In this document: positions 47,874 through 55,909 of the stretch, piece after piece
Layout: every line of letters starts with the position of its first letter
How positions within the stretch are numbered: the stretch's first letter is position 1
Source: a bacterium
GTDB taxonomy: Bacteria > Bacillota > Clostridia > Oscillospirales > Oscillospiraceae
Assembly (NCBI GenBank): GCA_004560305.1
Contig: SFVI01000002.1
Span: 62,001-126,000 of the forward strand
Length of the DNA stretch: 64,000 nt
Direction of reading: 5' to 3'
Program-made: the position numbers and the translations under genes
Notes under the pieces: generated by a model
Told to the model about the DNA's origin: nothing
The model's input: the letters and a program-made list of their open reading frames with translations, nothing else
Database searches by the model: none

Positions 47874-49970
47874 ATGAAGAGCTTTAAGGAAGTTTACAGC
47901 CTGCTCCGCCGGAAGGGCAGGAAGCAGTACGGCCTGCTGTGGGGCTGCTGCTTCTTCTCCGTACTGCTGATCACGGCCTATGTGTGCATGATGCGCTCAC
48001 CCACCATCCTGGATGTACTGCCCGAGGGAGGGGACTCCCGCAAGCAGGTGATGATGATCTTTGTGCTGGCAGTTGTGGGCTGTGCCGTGTTCACCCTCTA
48101 TGCCGCCGGCCTGTTCTTCCGCTATAAGTCCCGGGAAATGGGGATCTTTCTGGCCCTGGGCGCAAAACGCAGCCAGCTGAAAAACCGCCTCATGGGGGAA
48201 TTGGTGGCCGTCTCCCTCAGTGCCTGCGCCACTGGAGCGCTGCTGGGGGCGCCCCTGGCCCTGGGCCTGTGGCAGATTTTCCGCCTCTGCGTGGTGGACA
48301 CGGCGGAAATGCCCCTGCGCTTTGACCCAGCGGCCTATGGCTTCGCCCTGGCCTTTTCCGTCTTTGTCATTGCCGCCCTGCTTTTGATGGGCCGGCGCTT
48401 CGTGGGAAAGACCAATATCCTTGACATCGTCCAGGCCAGCCGCAAGTCAGAGCCCATCCATGCCGTGCCCCGCTGGTACGGATGGGGCGGCATCCTCCTG
48501 GTGGTCCTGGGCGCTGTCCTGGGCTACAGCGTGCCCAGCTTCTGCATCCTGACGCTGCACTGGTACCCGCCGGAGGGCCTGACCGCCATCTTCTATCTGC
48601 CGGTGCTGGTGGGGCTTTACATGCTCCTGCTGCACACGGTGGTCAACGGCTGGGGCAGGAAGCGGCATCATTACAAAAACATCATCGCCACCAGCATGAT
48701 GAAGTTCCAGGGCCGTCAGACCGTCAACAATATGCTGGTGATGACCCTGCTGATTGCCGGGGCCTATTTCGCCAGCTTTTACACCCCCATGCTGGGCGTG
48801 GGGGCCATCATGAGCTACGACGCCCGGCCGGTGGACTATGCCTACTTCTACCGCAATGACCAGAATGCTCCCGGGGAGGAGGAAATACGGCAGCTGGCGG
48901 AAACCTATGAAGTTAACATAACATCATATATGGAGGCGCCCATGATTCGTCTGGCGGTGGACGGCATAGAACATATGGAAACCGAAGGCAAACTGGGCAC
49001 CACCTGGCAGGCGGTGTATCGGGAGCAGCTGCAATCCGATCTTTTCCTGTCGGAAAGCGGCTACCGGACCCTGACCGGGGAAGAAATTGACCTGGAGCCG
49101 GGCCAGATCGCCGCCATCATGGATGCGGAAGGGGGCGGTCAGGGAGTTTTTGGCGGTGATGCCGGGCTTGTGACCAACACCTTCACAGGGGAGAAACGCA
49201 GGGTAAACTCCGATACCAAGCTGGGACACGATGTACTCTTTGGCCGCTATGTCTGCGATGATGAGGATTTTGCATCCCTTTCCGCCGGCTTGCCCGATGC
49301 CTGGCGGGAGACCATGGTGTTCTTCAATGTGGAGGACTGCGCCGGGAGCTACGATTTTGCCAAGGCCCTGTTTAACCGCATCGTGGACGGCTCCGGGCCG
49401 GAGGTGGCGGTTCTGGACGCCTGGGACCCGGTGACCCGGGAACGGGAGATCGCGGAGAAGGGGAGCTACTGGTATGACGGACAAACCCTCCGCTATGATC
49501 AGCGGAACAGCTCGGAATTCCGGCTGTACTGGCAGTATATGCCCCAGTTCCGGGTGCTGGACAAGGCGGACTTTGTAAAGACCACGGCGGTGTTCATCAT
49601 GCTCTTTGTGTTTATCGCCATCGTGTGCTTTGCGGCTGTGTTCGTCATCGCTTATACCCGCTGTATGACCATCGCCCTGAATAACCGGCAGGTCTATGAT
49701 GACCTGGATAAGCTGGGGGCCTCCCAGGCCTATCTGTATGCCTCGGTAAAGAACCAGATTTGCCGGGTGTTCACCGTGCCGGCCATCACCGGCACCGGCG
49801 TGATCTACGCCTTTTACGCCATGATCATGTACGCCAATGACGGCCGCCTGAGCCTCAGTGAGCTTGCCGGCATGGGAGCCTGCCTGCTGCTGATCCTGGC
49901 AATTTCCTTACTTATGTACGCCGTGTACCGCCTGACATTGAAGCAGGTCTGCCGTGCACTGAATATTTGA
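47874..49970 (+). CDS. FtsX-type ABC transporter permease (BceB-like)
   Basis: A 698-residue permease. An N-terminal helix precedes a first group of three FtsX-domain helices (YKSREMGIFLALGAKRSQLKNRLMGE is the typical cytoplasmic turn), then further helices to about residue 310, a large extracytoplasmic domain (~320-565) and a C-terminal group of helices (DFVKTTAVFIMLFVFIAIVCFAAVF onward). The layout matches peptide-sensing BceB proteins, although the soluble domain shows no recognised fold. ATG 47874 has AGGGAG at 8-bp spacing; GTG 47865 overlapping the ATPase stop is an alternative. Confidence 0.85.
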   Translation: MKSFKEVYSLLRRKGRKQYGLLWGCCFFSVLLITAYVCMMRSPTILDVLPEGGDSRKQVMMIFVLAVVGCAVFTLYAAGLFFRYKSREMGIFLALGAKRSQLKNRLMGELVAVSLSACATGALLGAPLALGLWQIFRLCVVDTAEMPLRFDPAAYGFALAFSVFVIAALLLMGRRFVGKTNILDIVQASRKSEPIHAVPRWYGWGGILLVVLGAVLGYSVPSFCILTLHWYPPEGLTAIFYLPVLVGLYMLLLHTVVNGWGRKRHHYKNIIATSMMKFQGRQTVNNMLVMTLLIAGAYFASFYTPMLGVGAIMSYDARPVDYAYFYRNDQNAPGEEEIRQLAETYEVNITSYMEAPMIRLAVDGIEHMETEGKLGTTWQAVYREQLQSDLFLSESGYRTLTGEEIDLEPGQIAAIMDAEGGGQGVFGGDAGLVTNTFTGEKRRVNSDTKLGHDVLFGRYVCDDEDFASLSAGLPDAWRETMVFFNVEDCAGSYDFAKALFNRIVDGSGPEVAVLDAWDPVTREREIAEKGSYWYDGQTLRYDQRNSSEFRLYWQYMPQFRVLDKADFVKTTAVFIMLFVFIAIVCFAAVFVIAYTRCMTIALNNRQVYDDLDKLGASQAYLYASVKNQICRVFTVPAITGTGVIYAFYAMIMYANDGRLSLSELAGMGACLLLILAISLLMYAVYRLTLKQVCRALNI

Positions 49971-49983
49971 GACTGACTGAAAA

Positions 49984-50013
49984 ACTGCCCCGGTGTGCAC
50001 CGGGGCAGTCAAT
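49984..50013. terminator. bidirectional terminator between the permease and hypA
   Basis: ACTGCCCCGGTG / CACCGGGGCAGT perfect stem. The minus strand has TTTTTCAGT after it, the plus strand CAATCATTTT. Confidence 0.8.
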
Positions 50014-50023
50014 CATTTTGCGA

Positions 50024-50368
50024 TTATTCGGGAATATGGATTTCTTTGATATTAAAATCCTCGCCGGAGAGCACGTCTTTTTCAAAGCTGCCGCAGTTGG
50101 GGCAATAGCCCTCATACTGCACCACATTGAAAATCTCGTCACACTCCCGGCATTCCGCAAGACCGGGAACCATCTCCATCACCAGCTTGGTGTTTTCCAG
50201 CGCCGTCCCTGCCGCAACCACAGGGTAAAGCTCCTCCACATACTGGGGGATCACCAGGGACAGCTCGCCGATCTGGCAGACGATCTCGCTGATCTGCTGG
50301 ATGTTGTTCTCCCTGGCGAAGTCCAGCACGGTCTTGCACATACTTCTGACAATGCCTATCTCGTGCAT
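50024..50368 (-). CDS. hypA: HypA-like nickel/zinc metallochaperone
   Basis: A 114-residue HypA/HybF family protein. It starts MHEI with the conserved His2 that binds nickel, followed by the ELSLVIPQYVEELYPVV core and a zinc finger with CRECDEI and CPNCGS. HypA delivers nickel to [NiFe]-hydrogenase or urease. No other hyp, hydrogenase or urease genes lie in the window. The gene directly follows a large FeS flavoenzyme (9-bp gap), so it may serve that enzyme or a hydrogenase encoded elsewhere. Confidence 0.85.
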   Translation of the reverse strand: MHEIGIVRSMCKTVLDFARENNIQQISEIVCQIGELSLVIPQYVEELYPVVAAGTALENTKLVMEMVPGLAECRECDEIFNVVQYEGYCPNCGSFEKDVLSGEDFNIKEIHIPE

Positions 50369-50377
50369 GGCCGCTCC

Positions 50378-53059
50378 TTACTTTTTGCCCAGCTTTTTCC
50401 TGGCCAGGCGGCCCACAGCCAGGGGCGCCTGACTGGCGGCTGTCATCAGCGTGCGGTAGTAGGTCTTCCCCTTGTTGTCGATGGTCTTTTCCAGGCGGAT
50501 GGCGTCAAACTTGCACTTAGTGGTGCAGATACCGCAGCCCACGCACAGGTCCTCGTCGATGACCACGCAGCCACAGCCCAGGCAGCGGCTGGCCTCTTTC
50601 CTGATCTGCTCCTCCGTAAGGGTGCCCCGCAGATCCTTAAAGGTCTTTCTGGCCTCGGCGGCGCTGCCGGAGGCGGCCTTCTGCCGGGGGGCGGTGTCGA
50701 AGCTGCCCACGGAGATGGCGATGGTGCTGGCGTCCAGGGCCTTGTAATCTCGGTTGTCGCGGCCCAGATTCTGGGTCTGACCGGGGTGGACAAAGCGGTG
50801 GATGGAGACAGCGCCTTCCTTACCGGCGGCAATGGCGTCGATGGCGAACTTGGGACCGGTGACCACATCGCCGCCGGCGAACACGTCAGCCACGGAGGTC
50901 TGGTAGCTGGGCAGCGATACCACCACATTGCCGCTCTTGTCGGTTTCAAAGTCGGCAATGCCGCTCAGGTCGATTTTCTGGCCGATGGCGGAGATGACGG
51001 CAGTGACGGGAACGGTCTCAAACCTGCCGGTGCCCACAGCCTTGCGGCGGCCCCTGGCGTCAGCATCGCCAAGCTCCATCCGCTCCAGCTTCAGGCTTTC
51101 GCACTTGCCGTCGCCCAGAATCTCCACCGGGGAAGCCAGGAAGCGGAACTTCACGCCCTCCTCCTCGGCCTCGGCGATCTCATCGTCGGCAGCGGGCATC
51201 TCGTCCCGGCCCCGACGGTAGATGATGGTCACATTCTCAGCGCCCAGGCGCAGCGCGGAGCGGGCCACGTCGATGGCAACATTGCCGCCGCCGATGACGG
51301 CCACGCTGCTGCCCAGTTCCGGCTTCTCGCCCTGGTTGACCCGGCGCAGGAAGTCAATGCCGGTGGATACGCCGCCAAGCTCCTCACCCGGGCAGCCAAG
51401 CCCGGCGCCTTTGGAAGCGCCGATGCCCAGATAGAAGGCCTTGAAGCCCTCACTCCGCAGCTGATCCAGGGTCACATCCTTGCCGACCGCAACGCCGGTT
51501 CTGAACTGAACGCCCAGCTCACGGAGCACATCGATCTCCGCGTTCACCACGGTCCTATCCAGACGGAAGCTGGGGATGCCCATGGTCAGCATACCGCCCA
51601 GCATCTGCTCCTTCTCAAACACCGTGACCGGGTAGCCCTTCACCGCCAGATAGTAGGCACAGCTGAGGCCGGCGGGGCCGGCGCCGATAACGGCAATCTT
51701 CTCCTCATAGGGCCGTCCGGTCTGGTTGAGCATCTTAGGCACAAAGCGGGTCTCAGCGCTCAGATCCTTCTCAGCGATAAACTTCTTGATGTCATCGATA
51801 GCCACAGAGGCATCCACGATCCCGCGGGAGCAGGCCTCCTCGCAGACCTTGTTGCAGATGCGGCCGCAGACGGCGGGGAAGGGGTTCTCCTTCTTGATCA
51901 GCTCCAGCGCTTCGGTATAGCGGCCCTCGGAGGCCAGCTTGATATAGCCCTGCACCGGGATATGAGCGGGACAGACCGCCTTGCAGGGGGCGGTGCCGCT
52001 CTCCATCACGTCGCTGCGGTTGGTGCGGTAATCGATGTTGTAGCTCTTCTTGTCCCAGGGAATGGCCCGGTCGGAGTCGTAGGCGTTGGCAATGGTGGGG
52101 TCATTGATGCAGCGCTTCTGGCCCAGCCGCAGGGCGTTGGTCTGACAGTTCTCCACGCACTGGCCGCAGGCCACGCACTTCTCCTTATCCACCCGTGCCA
52201 CAAAGTTGGAGCGGATGGCGTTCTTGGAGCGGAACATCTCCGCAATGCGCAGGGCAAAGCAGGAGCAGCCGCAGCAGTTGCAGATGGCGGTGGCGTCCTC
52301 AAAGCCGGGGGTCTGGTTGATCTCGTGCACCAGGCCGTTGTCCTCCGCCCGGCGGAGAATCTCATAGGCCTCCTCCTTGCTGACCAGCCGGTGGGCTCCG
52401 GTGTTGGAATAGTTGATGGCATTCTCGTTGAGATACATGCACATATCCTCTTCCAGATGGCCGCAGCCCTCGCCCATAAGGCGGCGGGCCCGGCGGCAGG
52501 AGCAGGGGCCGACGGAAATGGCGCTGGCATTTTCAATCAGGGTAGCCACCTCGTCATAGGAAGCGGTACGGGAATCATTCTCAATGGCGCTCATGACGGG
52601 CATGACCCGCATGAAGCTCATGCCGGCCTTGCCGGAGTTCAGGGTGGGCACCAGCACCTCAAGCCGGCGGCGGGTGTACTCCTCAAAGCAGGCGCCCAGG
52701 TCGGGGTATCGGTCGCACTGCTCCCGGTTGGCCAGGATGCCCTCCATGATGCCGGGCACCCAGATGGGGTAGTAGTAGCAGATCTGTCCATCCACCTCGC
52801 GCTGACGGGCCACGCCGGCCACCATCAGCTTATCCAGCTGCTGCTGGACGAAAGCCACGTCCTTTTTGCAGCGCCGGGCCAGTTCTTCCGCGGTGCGGTT
52901 GGCCTCCAGCCGCATGTGCATCATCACGTCGCACATATCGTCATCCACAATGGGGGCCAGAATGCGGTACTCCGGGTCTTTGTAGGTAATGCCGGTATAG
53001 GTCATGCTCTCCAGACTGATCTTGGTAGCCAGCTTCAGTATGTTCGGTCTGTTTACCAT
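50378..53059 (-). CDS. multidomain iron-sulfur flavoprotein, GltD/NfnB-like NAD(P)H oxidoreductase
   Basis: An 893-residue protein. In order: residues ~1-115 helical, winged-helix-like with ARRCKKDVAFVQQQLDKL; ~185-290 Cys-rich (GPCSCRRARRLMGEGCGH, ATAICNCCGCSC); ~291-320 ferredoxin motif CVACGQCVENC; ~365-420 GltD-type N-terminal clusters (CKAVCPAHIPV, CGRICNKVCEEAC); ~460-790 FAD/NADPH domains (VIGAGPAGLSCAYYLA, GGGNVAIDVARSALRLG, GGDVVTGP); ~835-870 a ferredoxin (CLGCGCV, CVGCGICTTKC). It should pass electrons between NAD(P)H and ferredoxin or another acceptor, possibly as part of a bifurcating complex. The partner is unknown. hypA follows on the same transcript. Confidence 0.85.
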   Translation of the reverse strand: MVNRPNILKLATKISLESMTYTGITYKDPEYRILAPIVDDDMCDVMMHMRLEANRTAEELARRCKKDVAFVQQQLDKLMVAGVARQREVDGQICYYYPIWVPGIMEGILANREQCDRYPDLGACFEEYTRRRLEVLVPTLNSGKAGMSFMRVMPVMSAIENDSRTASYDEVATLIENASAISVGPCSCRRARRLMGEGCGHLEEDMCMYLNENAINYSNTGAHRLVSKEEAYEILRRAEDNGLVHEINQTPGFEDATAICNCCGCSCFALRIAEMFRSKNAIRSNFVARVDKEKCVACGQCVENCQTNALRLGQKRCINDPTIANAYDSDRAIPWDKKSYNIDYRTNRSDVMESGTAPCKAVCPAHIPVQGYIKLASEGRYTEALELIKKENPFPAVCGRICNKVCEEACSRGIVDASVAIDDIKKFIAEKDLSAETRFVPKMLNQTGRPYEEKIAVIGAGPAGLSCAYYLAVKGYPVTVFEKEQMLGGMLTMGIPSFRLDRTVVNAEIDVLRELGVQFRTGVAVGKDVTLDQLRSEGFKAFYLGIGASKGAGLGCPGEELGGVSTGIDFLRRVNQGEKPELGSSVAVIGGGNVAIDVARSALRLGAENVTIIYRRGRDEMPAADDEIAEAEEEGVKFRFLASPVEILGDGKCESLKLERMELGDADARGRRKAVGTGRFETVPVTAVISAIGQKIDLSGIADFETDKSGNVVVSLPSYQTSVADVFAGGDVVTGPKFAIDAIAAGKEGAVSIHRFVHPGQTQNLGRDNRDYKALDASTIAISVGSFDTAPRQKAASGSAAEARKTFKDLRGTLTEEQIRKEASRCLGCGCVVIDEDLCVGCGICTTKCKFDAIRLEKTIDNKGKTYYRTLMTAASQAPLAVGRLARKKLGKK

Positions 53060-53235
53060 ATCGGAACCTCCTTATGTATTGCGTTTTTATACCGAATCAA
53101 TATATGTTAAGTATGCCACAATCTTTCTTGCATGGGCAATAGACATTTCGTTGAGTATGTACAAAATTCATGCCCCTTGATTTTTGCTTCAACCCAGCAT
53201 ATAATCAACTAAAACCGGCAGGGAAGGGGAGGGCC

Positions 53236-53736
53236 ATGAACCAAAACAGTTATGAAATCGAACGCAAATACCTGATCCGCAGACCTGCGGCGGCCTGGCT
53301 GGAAGCAAACTGCCAGGGCTCCGATATTATCCAGACCTATCTGAAAGCCGAAGCACCGGGCCACAGTGACCGGGTGCGCCGCCGGGCAGGAAAGAATGGC
53401 GTGGTCTACACCCACACGGTGAAGCGCCGGATCTCTGACCTGCGCCGGGAGGAGCAGGAGCGGGAGATCAGTGAGGCGGAGTACCGCGCCCTGCTGCAGC
53501 GGGCGGACCCGGAACGACGGGTCATTGAAAAGCGCCGCTATGTGCTGGACTATGGGGGGAAGGATTTTGAAATTGATGTCTACCCCTTCTGGCAGGATAA
53601 GGCCGTCATGGAGATCGAACTGACGGACGAGACGGAGACGGTAAAGCTGCCGCCGGAGATCGAGATCATAAAGGAAGTGACCCGGGACCGGCGCTATACC
53701 AATGCCGCCCTGGCCAAGGCCATCCCGGCGGATTGA
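53236..53736 (+). CDS. CYTH domain protein (triphosphate tunnel fold)
   Basis: A 166-residue single-domain CYTH protein. The signature YEIERKYLI (E-x-E-x-K, residues 6-14) opens the tunnel, and paired basic and acidic strands follow (VRRRAGKNGVVYTHTVKRR, EREISEAEY, KRRYVLDYGGKDFEIDVY, VMEIELTDE). Members bind triphosphates and act as tripolyphosphatases or adenylate cyclases; the short bacterial form is usually a triphosphatase. The start at 53236 follows GGGGAGGG; an in-frame start 66 bp upstream has none. Confidence 0.87.
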   Translation: MNQNSYEIERKYLIRRPAAAWLEANCQGSDIIQTYLKAEAPGHSDRVRRRAGKNGVVYTHTVKRRISDLRREEQEREISEAEYRALLQRADPERRVIEKRRYVLDYGGKDFEIDVYPFWQDKAVMEIELTDETETVKLPPEIEIIKEVTRDRRYTNAALAKAIPAD

Positions 53737-53785
53737 AACAAAACCGGCCGGAAAGCGTCTGATACCCGAAAGGATGATGACTAAT

Positions 53786-55042
53786 ATGAAAAGAACACTT
53801 GCCCTTTTATTGCTGGCAGTTTTTGCTTTTGGCCTCTGCGGCTGCGAGAAGATCAGCAGCATTGAGCTGCCCCCGCTGCCCACGGTAACGCCGGAAGTGG
53901 CAGAAGCGGCGGAACCTGCCGCTCAGACGGAGACGGAGAGCGCCCACGGCCTGATCGTCAGCATCAAGCGCAGCACCAAGCAGGCCTATGACCCCCAGGA
54001 CGGCAGCAAGCTGATCCTGACCTTCTCCTATGATACGCCCACGGTCTATATCGAGGGCGGGGAAGCGGCAGCCGCCGCCATCAACGAGCAGACGTCCCTG
54101 ATGGAGGATACGTTTTATTCCGGCAACGGCTATGGCACCGGCTATAACGATATGCTGACCATGGCGGAGGATAACTATAACTATATTGTCAGCAGCGGGA
54201 TCGAGGGCGGCATGCTGGAGCTGGTCTCCAGCCGCACCGTATCGGTGGAGCGCATGGATGACCAGGTGCTGACCCTGCTGTATAACGACTATTCCTTCAC
54301 CGGCGGCGCCCATGGGTTTTATGGTGATACCGGCTGCAGCTTCGATGTGGAGACCGGCAAGCTGCTGAGCCTGGAGGATCTCAGCGGCGACTATGATGCC
54401 CTGGCCGCTTTCCTGACAGACTATATGGTGAACACCGTGGAAAATGACCCGGAGCTGGCCCAGCGCATCGACCTGGGGCTTTTTGAGGAAGGCACCGCTT
54501 ATGGGGATATCCTGGCTCCGCTGCTGCGGCAGGGCTCCTGGTATTTTGACAGTCAGGGCCTGGTGATCTTCTCCAGCCTCTATGAGATCAGCAGCTATGC
54601 TGCCGGCCCCATTTTCTTCCACATCCCCTACGCCGAACTGCAGGGCCATATCGATGACCGTTGGCTGCCGGAGGAAATTCAGAGCAGCGGCAGCCTGGAG
54701 CTGGCGGTCGGCGGGGAGATGCTGCCCGACAACATCCCCATTATCGACAAGCTGGATGCGGATAACGAGGGAGAGTCTCTTTACCTTATCGCCCGGGGCA
54801 GCGTAAAAAACCTGCGCATTGCCAGGGGAGAGTATGTGGACAGCTTCTATGTGACGCAGGAGCTTTGGGACTGCGCCGGCATGGATAACTGCGCCCTGCA
54901 GCTTCAGTGCCTGATTCCGGAGGGAATGCCCAACCTGCGTATCAGCTACGATGACGCCCAGGGCAGCCATAGCTATTACCTGAGCCACAGCGGCCTGGAC
55001 GGCAGCATCATTCTGACGGACACGGTGGAAGCCGTTGGCTGA
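53786..55042 (+). CDS. lipoprotein with DUF4163/DUF3298 (RsiV/PdaC-like) domains
   Basis: A 418-residue secreted protein. The signal peptide ends in the lipobox GLCGC (Cys19). A Pro/Glu linker follows, then a DUF4163-like region (GLIVSIKRSTKQAY, FSYDTPTVYIEGG) and a DUF3298-like region (SFTGGAHGFYGDTGCSFDVETGKLLSLEDLSGD; VIFSSLYEISSYAAGPIFFHIPYAEL), as in RsiV and PdaC ectodomains that bind lysozyme or peptidoglycan. The last ~110 residues are extra. A surface role is likely, the ligand unknown. The start is ATG 53786 because the signal peptide begins MKRTLALLLL; ATG 53774 is in frame. Confidence 0.82.
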   Translation: MKRTLALLLLAVFAFGLCGCEKISSIELPPLPTVTPEVAEAAEPAAQTETESAHGLIVSIKRSTKQAYDPQDGSKLILTFSYDTPTVYIEGGEAAAAAINEQTSLMEDTFYSGNGYGTGYNDMLTMAEDNYNYIVSSGIEGGMLELVSSRTVSVERMDDQVLTLLYNDYSFTGGAHGFYGDTGCSFDVETGKLLSLEDLSGDYDALAAFLTDYMVNTVENDPELAQRIDLGLFEEGTAYGDILAPLLRQGSWYFDSQGLVIFSSLYEISSYAAGPIFFHIPYAELQGHIDDRWLPEEIQSSGSLELAVGGEMLPDNIPIIDKLDADNEGESLYLIARGSVKNLRIARGEYVDSFYVTQELWDCAGMDNCALQLQCLIPEGMPNLRISYDDAQGSHSYYLSHSGLDGSIILTDTVEAVG

Positions 55043-55094
55043 AATGAGCTTGGATGAAACCGTAAATTTATACGAAAAAAAGCAATAAAAATTG

Positions 55095-55123
55095 TTGACA
55101 ACGCAGAAAAAGCATGATATTCT
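55095..55123 (+). promoter_or_regulatory. promoter of rplU-rpmA
   Basis: TTGACA (55095-55100), 17 bp, TATTCT (55118-55123). Confidence 0.7.
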
Positions 55124-55131
55124 ATTCGAGC

Positions 55132-55200
55132 CGCATTGAAGGGGTAATTAAGGCGAGGTATGCCCTCCACCCTAGGAGCGAGACCTGTAAAGAGGGAGGA
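55132..55200 (+). ncRNA. candidate L21 leader
   Basis: The ~75-nt leader between promoter and rplU is GC-rich and structured (AAGGCGAGGTATGCC, CCCTAGGAGCGAGACCTG, then AAAGAGGGAGG). Firmicute rplU genes often carry an autoregulatory L21 leader here. I recognise the position and general look only. Confidence 0.4.
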
Positions 55201-55207
55201 AATGTTC

Positions 55208-55522
55208 ATGAAGCATGCTGTTATCGTTACCGGTGGCAAGCAGTACCGTGTTGCAGAGGGCGACGTGATCTTCGTTGAGAAGCTGGATGTCGCTGCAGGC
55301 GAGACTGTGAAGTTCGATCAGGTTCTGGCCGTTGTTGACGGCGAGACCGCCGTTTTCGGCGCACCTGTCATCGAAGGCGCCAGCGTCACTGCCAATGTCG
55401 TCAAGACCGGCAAGAGCGCCAAGGTTCGCGTCTACAAGATGAAGCCCAAAAAGGGCTATCGCCGGACTCAGGGCCACAGACAGCCCTACACCAAGGTTCA
55501 AATCGAAGCCATCAACGCATAA
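55208..55522 (+). CDS. rplU: 50S ribosomal protein L21
   Basis: A 104-residue L21, full length. AVIVTGGKQYRVAEGD at the N-terminus and KMKPKKGYRRTQGHRQPYTKVQI at the C-terminus are diagnostic. The start is ATG 55208, 7 bp after GGGAGGA; ATG 55202 is too close. Firmicutes usually have the protease gene prp (ysxB) between rplU and rpmA; here rpmA follows 41 bp later with nothing between. Confidence 0.97.
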   Translation: MKHAVIVTGGKQYRVAEGDVIFVEKLDVAAGETVKFDQVLAVVDGETAVFGAPVIEGASVTANVVKTGKSAKVRVYKMKPKKGYRRTQGHRQPYTKVQIEAINA

Positions 55523-55563
55523 TTTTTCCGCAACTGATAATGACTAATGGAGGTGTAACCTAA

Positions 55564-55827
55564 ATGGCACATAAAAAAGGTATGGGTTCTACCAAGAACG
55601 GCCGCGACAGTGAGTCTAAGCGTCTTGGTGCCAAGAGAGCCGATGGGCAGTTTGTCCTGGCCGGCAACATCCTTGTCAGACAGCGCGGAACCAAGATCCA
55701 CCCGGGTACCAACGTTGGTAAGGGTAAGGACGACACTCTGTTCGCCCTCGTGGACGGCACTGTGAAGTTCGAGCGCATGGGCAAGGACCGCAAGAAGGTC
55801 TCTGTTTACGAAGAAATCGCTCAGTAG
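55564..55827 (+). CDS. rpmA: 50S ribosomal protein L27
   Basis: An 87-residue L27 beginning MAHKKGMGSTKNGRDSESKRLG. Most Firmicutes carry a short N-terminal extension ending in a Phe-containing site cut by Prp; this protein lacks it and already starts at the mature A-H-K-K-G sequence that reaches the peptidyl transferase centre. This fits the absence of prp in the operon. GGAGGTG precedes the ATG. Confidence 0.97.
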   Translation: MAHKKGMGSTKNGRDSESKRLGAKRADGQFVLAGNILVRQRGTKIHPGTNVGKGKDDTLFALVDGTVKFERMGKDRKKVSVYEEIAQ

Positions 55828-55836
55828 TTGACCATC

Positions 55837-55873
55837 AAGGCCGGACAAGTGTGTCCGGCCTTTCCTTATTATT
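55837..55873 (+). terminator. terminator after rpmA
   Basis: AAGGCCGGACA / TGTCCGGCCTT, then a T-rich tail (TCCTTATTATTC). Partial read-through into obgE is likely. Confidence 0.8.
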
Positions 55874-55909
55874 CTTTTTCCATTCGGGAAATCAGAAGGA
55901 GGATGAGCA

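Noticed and set aside
50024..50368. Hydrogenase maturation cluster
   Set aside because: Only hypA is present; hypB-F and hydrogenase structural genes are absent from the window.
49967..53110. Open frame of about 1047 codons on the plus strand
   Set aside because: It is antisense to the 893-residue flavoprotein, has a low-complexity Gly/His/Ala/Leu-rich translation and no ribosome site. GC-rich codon use creates such open antisense frames.
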